From Sphingobacterium sp. UBA4616 (GTDB lineage Bacteria; Bacteroidota; Bacteroidia; Sphingobacteriales; Sphingobacteriaceae): DNA of 64,000 nucleotides. The notes under the pieces were generated by a model. It saw only the letters and a list, made by a program, of their open reading frames with translations. It was not told the DNA's origin and made no database searches. This document shows, in pieces, positions 61,436-64,000 of the stretch; the first letter of the stretch is position 1; the number at the start of each line of letters is the position of its first letter. The stretch lies in the NCBI GenBank assembly GCA_002386525.1, contig DGIS01000028.1:88877-152876 (forward strand), read 5' to 3'. Position numbers and translations under genes: made by a program.

Positions 61436-62308
61436 ATGAGTGTATTAGTTAATAAAGATTCAAAAGTAATCGTTCAAGGTTTCACTGGAAACGAAGGTAC
61501 TTACCATGCTACTCAAATGATTGAGTACGGAACAAATGTAGTTGGTGGTGTTACTCCTGGTAAAGGTGGTCAACAACACTTAGACCGTCCTGTATTCAAT
61601 ACTGTTCAAGATGCAGTAGACGCTACAGGAGCTAATGTTTCTATTATCTTTGTACCTCCAGCATTTGCTGCAGATGCGATCATGGAAGCTGCCGCTGCAG
61701 GTATTGAAGTGATTGTTTGTATCACAGAAGGTATCCCGACAAAGGATATGATCCAAGTTAAATCTTATTTAAGCGACAAAAACTCTCGTTTAATCGGTCC
61801 TAACTGTCCAGGTATTATCACTGCAGACGAAGCTAAAATCGGTATCATGCCAGGATTTATCTTCAAAAAAGGTAATGTAGGTGTAGTTTCTAAGTCAGGA
61901 ACTTTGACTTACGAAGCTGTAGATCAAACGGTGAAAGCGGGATTAGGAATTACAACTGCAATCGGAATTGGTGGTGACCCTATTATCGGTACTACAACAA
62001 AAGAAGCTGTTGAATTATTAATGAATGATCCTGAAACTGAAGCTATCATCATGATTGGTGAAATTGGTGGTGGAATGGAAGCTGAAGCTGCCCGTTGGAT
62101 CAAAGAGCATGGTACTAAACCTGTTGTTGGATTTATCGCAGGCCAAACAGCGCCTCCAGGACGCCGTATGGGACACGCTGGTGCAATTGTAGGTGGCGCA
62201 GATGACACAGCTGCTGCAAAAATGAAAATTATGCGTGAGTGTGGCATTCGTGTTGTTGAGTCTCCAGCTGAAATCGGAAAAGCAATCGCTGAAGAATTGG
62301 CTAAATAA
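61436..62308 (+). CDS. sucD: Succinyl-CoA ligase alpha subunit
   Basis: 290 residues from the ATG at 61436; the frame opens 8 codons earlier at 61412. CoA-binding [51 protein letters not shown], and the phosphohistidine loop [12 protein letters not shown] with active-site His (about residue 245). It joins CoA and succinate with ADP/GDP phosphorylation in the TCA cycle. sucC (beta subunit) is not adjacent, which is common in this phylum. Confidence 0.97.
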   Translation: MSVLVNKDSKVIVQGFTGNEGTYHATQMIEYGTNVVGGVTPGKGGQQHLDRPVFNTVQDAVDATGANVSIIFVPPAFAADAIMEAAAAGIEVIVCITEGIPTKDMIQVKSYLSDKNSRLIGPNCPGIITADEAKIGIMPGFIFKKGNVGVVSKSGTLTYEAVDQTVKAGLGITTAIGIGGDPIIGTTTKEAVELLMNDPETEAIIMIGEIGGGMEAEAARWIKEHGTKPVVGFIAGQTAPPGRRMGHAGAIVGGADDTAAAKMKIMRECGIRVVESPAEIGKAIAEELAK

Positions 62309-62324
62309 TTAGCTGATAAAGCAT

Positions 62325-62364
62325 ATAAAGAAAGGGAATCAAAAATTTGATTCCCTTTCTTTAT
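62325..62364. terminator. Strong bidirectional terminator between sucD and the DinB gene
   Basis: 19-bp arms 62325-62343 and 62346-62364 pair perfectly across a 2-nt gap and read A-rich into T-rich, so they act for both convergent genes. Confidence 0.85.
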
Positions 62365-62385
62365 TCTTATTGGCGACGATACGCA

Positions 62386-62886
62386 CTAAATCGGCATTGC
62401 TTCATCTGCCGATGGTCCATATAAGCCCGGTACAGCAATATCCAACAATCGTAAATATACTGTTAACTGACCACGATGATGTACTATATGGTTATTAACA
62501 ATAAAACGTATCGCTCCAGCTCGGGGTAAACGTGCAATGACATAATCTCCAGATTGTAACACCCACTCTTTAAACCAGTCTTCCTCTCGAATACCTTCAA
62601 TTGCGGCCTTATTATTTTCCAATCCTATTGTTAAGATCGCCTTTAATTCTTCTACAGAAGACACTTTAACAGGTTTATAATCCACCTTAAAATCAAATAC
62701 ATCTTTTGGTATTGCCTGATGTACCCAGTTGTGTAGTCCAACCACATGTGAAGCCAGTTCGCCCAAGCTCATTGATTTATCGTGCGGACGCCAATCCAAT
62801 TTATCATCCGGTATACGCTCTAAAATACGTCTTGTGTTTTTGGTTTCTTGATCCAATTCGATCAAATAACTCTTTTTGATACTCAT
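62386..62886 (-). CDS. DinB family protein
   Basis: 166 residues. Four-helix bundle with the DinB metal triad of His: the first in LASHVVGLHNW, then the pair in NNHIVHHRGQLTVYLRLL near the C-terminus, and DWRPHDKSMSLGELASHV at the start. These proteins bind a metal and are often damage-induced thiol-transferase-like enzymes; function here is unknown. The DUF4886 gene lies 8 bp upstream in the same direction, so they may be co-transcribed. Confidence 0.88.
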   Translation of the reverse strand: MSIKKSYLIELDQETKNTRRILERIPDDKLDWRPHDKSMSLGELASHVVGLHNWVHQAIPKDVFDFKVDYKPVKVSSVEELKAILTIGLENNKAAIEGIREEDWFKEWVLQSGDYVIARLPRAGAIRFIVNNHIVHHRGQLTVYLRLLDIAVPGLYGPSADEAMPI

Positions 62887-62893
62887 ATAAATA

Positions 62894-63781
62894 TTAATTG
62901 ACTAATTGAAAATCCTTTAATACCGTTACTGCATAAGGAGCTTCCACTGCTTTATGTGCAGCAGCCCGCGCAATAGTTCCCTCCACATAGGTTACTTTGA
63001 GGGGTAAAAATGTATTACCCAACACACTTTCATGGAACAAAGACTCATACCAGGTACATGCCGCAATAAAACGTCCGTAATCTAAATTTAGATGATAACC
63101 ATCGCGTGTAAAATGATCCCCCATAAAACTTGAGCGTGCATTTTGGATCGCTGTGCCACATGGTACTAATAGATCAAAATTCCCCCAGTTAAAAACCTCT
63201 CGCGAAGTACGGGCAATAGCTTTATACATTTTATCCTGACTACGGTTATAACGGACAAAACCTTCGTGAGATGCCCCATTTTGATATGCCCAAGTCTGAT
63301 GCAGTATATACTTCGTCTCAGGAAATGCAACATGCTTCGTTACGTACTCATACAAGGGGGGAAGATCTTTCGCATAGGACTCATAATCACCTGATAGCGG
63401 ACTCGCTTGCTGAAAGCTGATATAATCCCAGGCTTCATCTATTAACGCGTCAGATAAGCGTTCATTTGCTTTCTCAGACATTTGGCCATCAATATTGATT
63501 TTGCGATAGCGGTAAGCAGGCTTATCATCTTTTGCATTCTTTACATGTAAACTTAAAGGAGCCCCACCAATATAGAGATTTCCGATCACTATCTTTTTCT
63601 TTCCTGCTTTCGCTAATTCATATAAATTTTGTTCAATAGCATCTTCGGAAAAGCTATTACCGATGGCCAAAATGCGTAATACGCCGTCGTCTAGAGATTT
63701 ACTCTGCGCAATTAGTTGATCATGCTTTAGAAAGAACAAGACCAAAAAAACGAATATCGATATCTGTTTAATTTTCATCAT
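62894..63781 (-). CDS. Secreted DUF4886 (SGNH-like) protein
   Basis: 295 residues from the ATG at 63781; the ATGs at 63793 and 63778 are also possible. Signal peptide ending LIAQ. SGNH-type motif LRILAIGNSFSEDA at the N-terminus and DGYHLNLDYGRFIAA near the C-terminus, with ISFQQASPLSG between. The family is thought to act as an esterase or carbohydrate-related hydrolase in Bacteroidota. Substrate unknown. It sits between the rRNA operon end and the DinB gene. Confidence 0.88.
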   Translation of the reverse strand: MMKIKQISIFVFLVLFFLKHDQLIAQSKSLDDGVLRILAIGNSFSEDAIEQNLYELAKAGKKKIVIGNLYIGGAPLSLHVKNAKDDKPAYRYRKINIDGQMSEKANERLSDALIDEAWDYISFQQASPLSGDYESYAKDLPPLYEYVTKHVAFPETKYILHQTWAYQNGASHEGFVRYNRSQDKMYKAIARTSREVFNWGNFDLLVPCGTAIQNARSSFMGDHFTRDGYHLNLDYGRFIAACTWYESLFHESVLGNTFLPLKVTYVEGTIARAAAHKAVEAPYAVTVLKDFQLVN

Positions 63782-63942
63782 AATAAAATGCAATAAGCAC
63801 TAAATTAGCTAATATCTGGTAGAAATACGAATGATAGTACATAGAAAGTGGACCGTCACTGGGCCCGCAGCGGGTAAGGATGGGAACGGAACATGACCGA
63901 TGGACCAGCCCCGTCGACGGCCACGGAGGTAGTTAAACGAAA

Positions 63943-63973
63943 GAAGCCCTTGACTGTTTCCAGCAAGGGCTTC
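63943..63973 (-). terminator. Terminator of the rRNA operon (minus strand)
   Basis: On the minus strand, GAAGCCCTTG (63973-63964) pairs with CAAGGGCTTC (63952-63943), followed by TTTCGTTT. It lies 13 bp after the 5S end. Confidence 0.8.
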
Positions 63974-63986
63974 CGTGTAAAAAAAA

Positions 63987-64000
63987 GGCACCGACCTACT
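63987..64000 (-). rRNA. rrf: 5S rRNA, 3' end (partial)
   Basis: The minus strand reads AGTAGGTCGGTGCC at the window edge, then a T-rich stretch and a terminator. This is the usual 3' end of Bacteroidota 5S rRNA. Only 14 bases are visible, so the rest is outside; it implies that a whole rRNA operon lies to the right, transcribed leftwards. Confidence 0.8.

Noticed and set aside
63809..63991. 60-codon frame at the right end
   Set aside because: It overlaps the rRNA terminator and the 5S end, and reads through a GC-rich patch; not a gene.
1..64000. CRISPR arrays, tRNAs, prophage or insertion sequence
   Set aside because: No regularly spaced repeat-spacer array, no tRNA 3' motif, and no transposase or integrase gene was recognised.

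Overview
The window looks like chromosomal DNA of a Bacteroidota bacterium, most likely Sphingobacteriaceae and probably close to Sphingobacterium. The evidence is two SusC/SusD outer-membrane pairs, lipoproteins with short lipoboxes, the Bacteroidota-only DUF1599 / BT_3928 pair, AT-rich DNA, and many TAnnTTTG -7 promoter elements. No phage, plasmid backbone, CRISPR array, tRNA or intact insertion sequence was found. The first 14 bases of the opposite strand at the right edge are the 3' end of a 5S rRNA, so an rRNA operon lies just outside the window and runs leftwards.

Layout. 0-8 kb is housekeeping: the end of lptD, cinA, a lipoyl E2 acyltransferase, a MATE exporter, tatA and tex. 8-12 kb has two small conserved unknowns and an overlapping PadR / HAAS membrane protein / serine hydrolase operon behind a palindromic operator. 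12-13.3 kb is a decayed stretch: a protein-like frame with stops, an 11-bp tandem repeat and a zinc-ribbon membrane protein. 13.6-22.8 kb holds a SusC/SusD pair, a TPR protein, a broken gene facing a 36-bp perfect palindrome, and an iron-uptake pair (TonB receptor plus PepSY membrane protein). At 22.74-22.83 kb seven DnaA-box-like 9-mers are packed into 89 bp.

22.9-32.8 kb is the most interesting block, with all genes on the minus strand: a LytS-type histidine kinase, a lipoprotein zinc metalloprotease, SusC, SusD and a LytTR response regulator. Between kinase and protease lie three 9-bp direct repeats at exactly 21-bp steps. They contain the GTTNRK core of LytTR sites on the minus strand. 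This looks like a self-contained, two-component-controlled system for degrading and importing a polymer, perhaps peptide.

33-43 kb has a NUDIX hydrolase, a class III aminotransferase divergent from a MocR regulator with a direct-repeat operator, a FabH, and a copper-resistance cluster: a Cys-rich secreted protein behind a 21-bp palindrome, an HMA-like/DUF3347 protein, a possible 58-residue membrane protein, and a multicopper oxidase fused to a CopB-like barrel. 43-52 kb has small enzymes, cysE-cysM, a HipA-like kinase overlapping a DUF3037 gene, and the tight operon DUF1599 - BT_3928 - aroK - GDPD. 52-64 kb has a Ca-type P-ATPase, a CoA transferase, an AraC regulator next to a DUF1080 hydrolase, rpsT, an RNA methyltransferase, sucD, a DinB protein and a DUF4886 protein.

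All calls come from reading the sequence and remembered family motifs. No database search was run.
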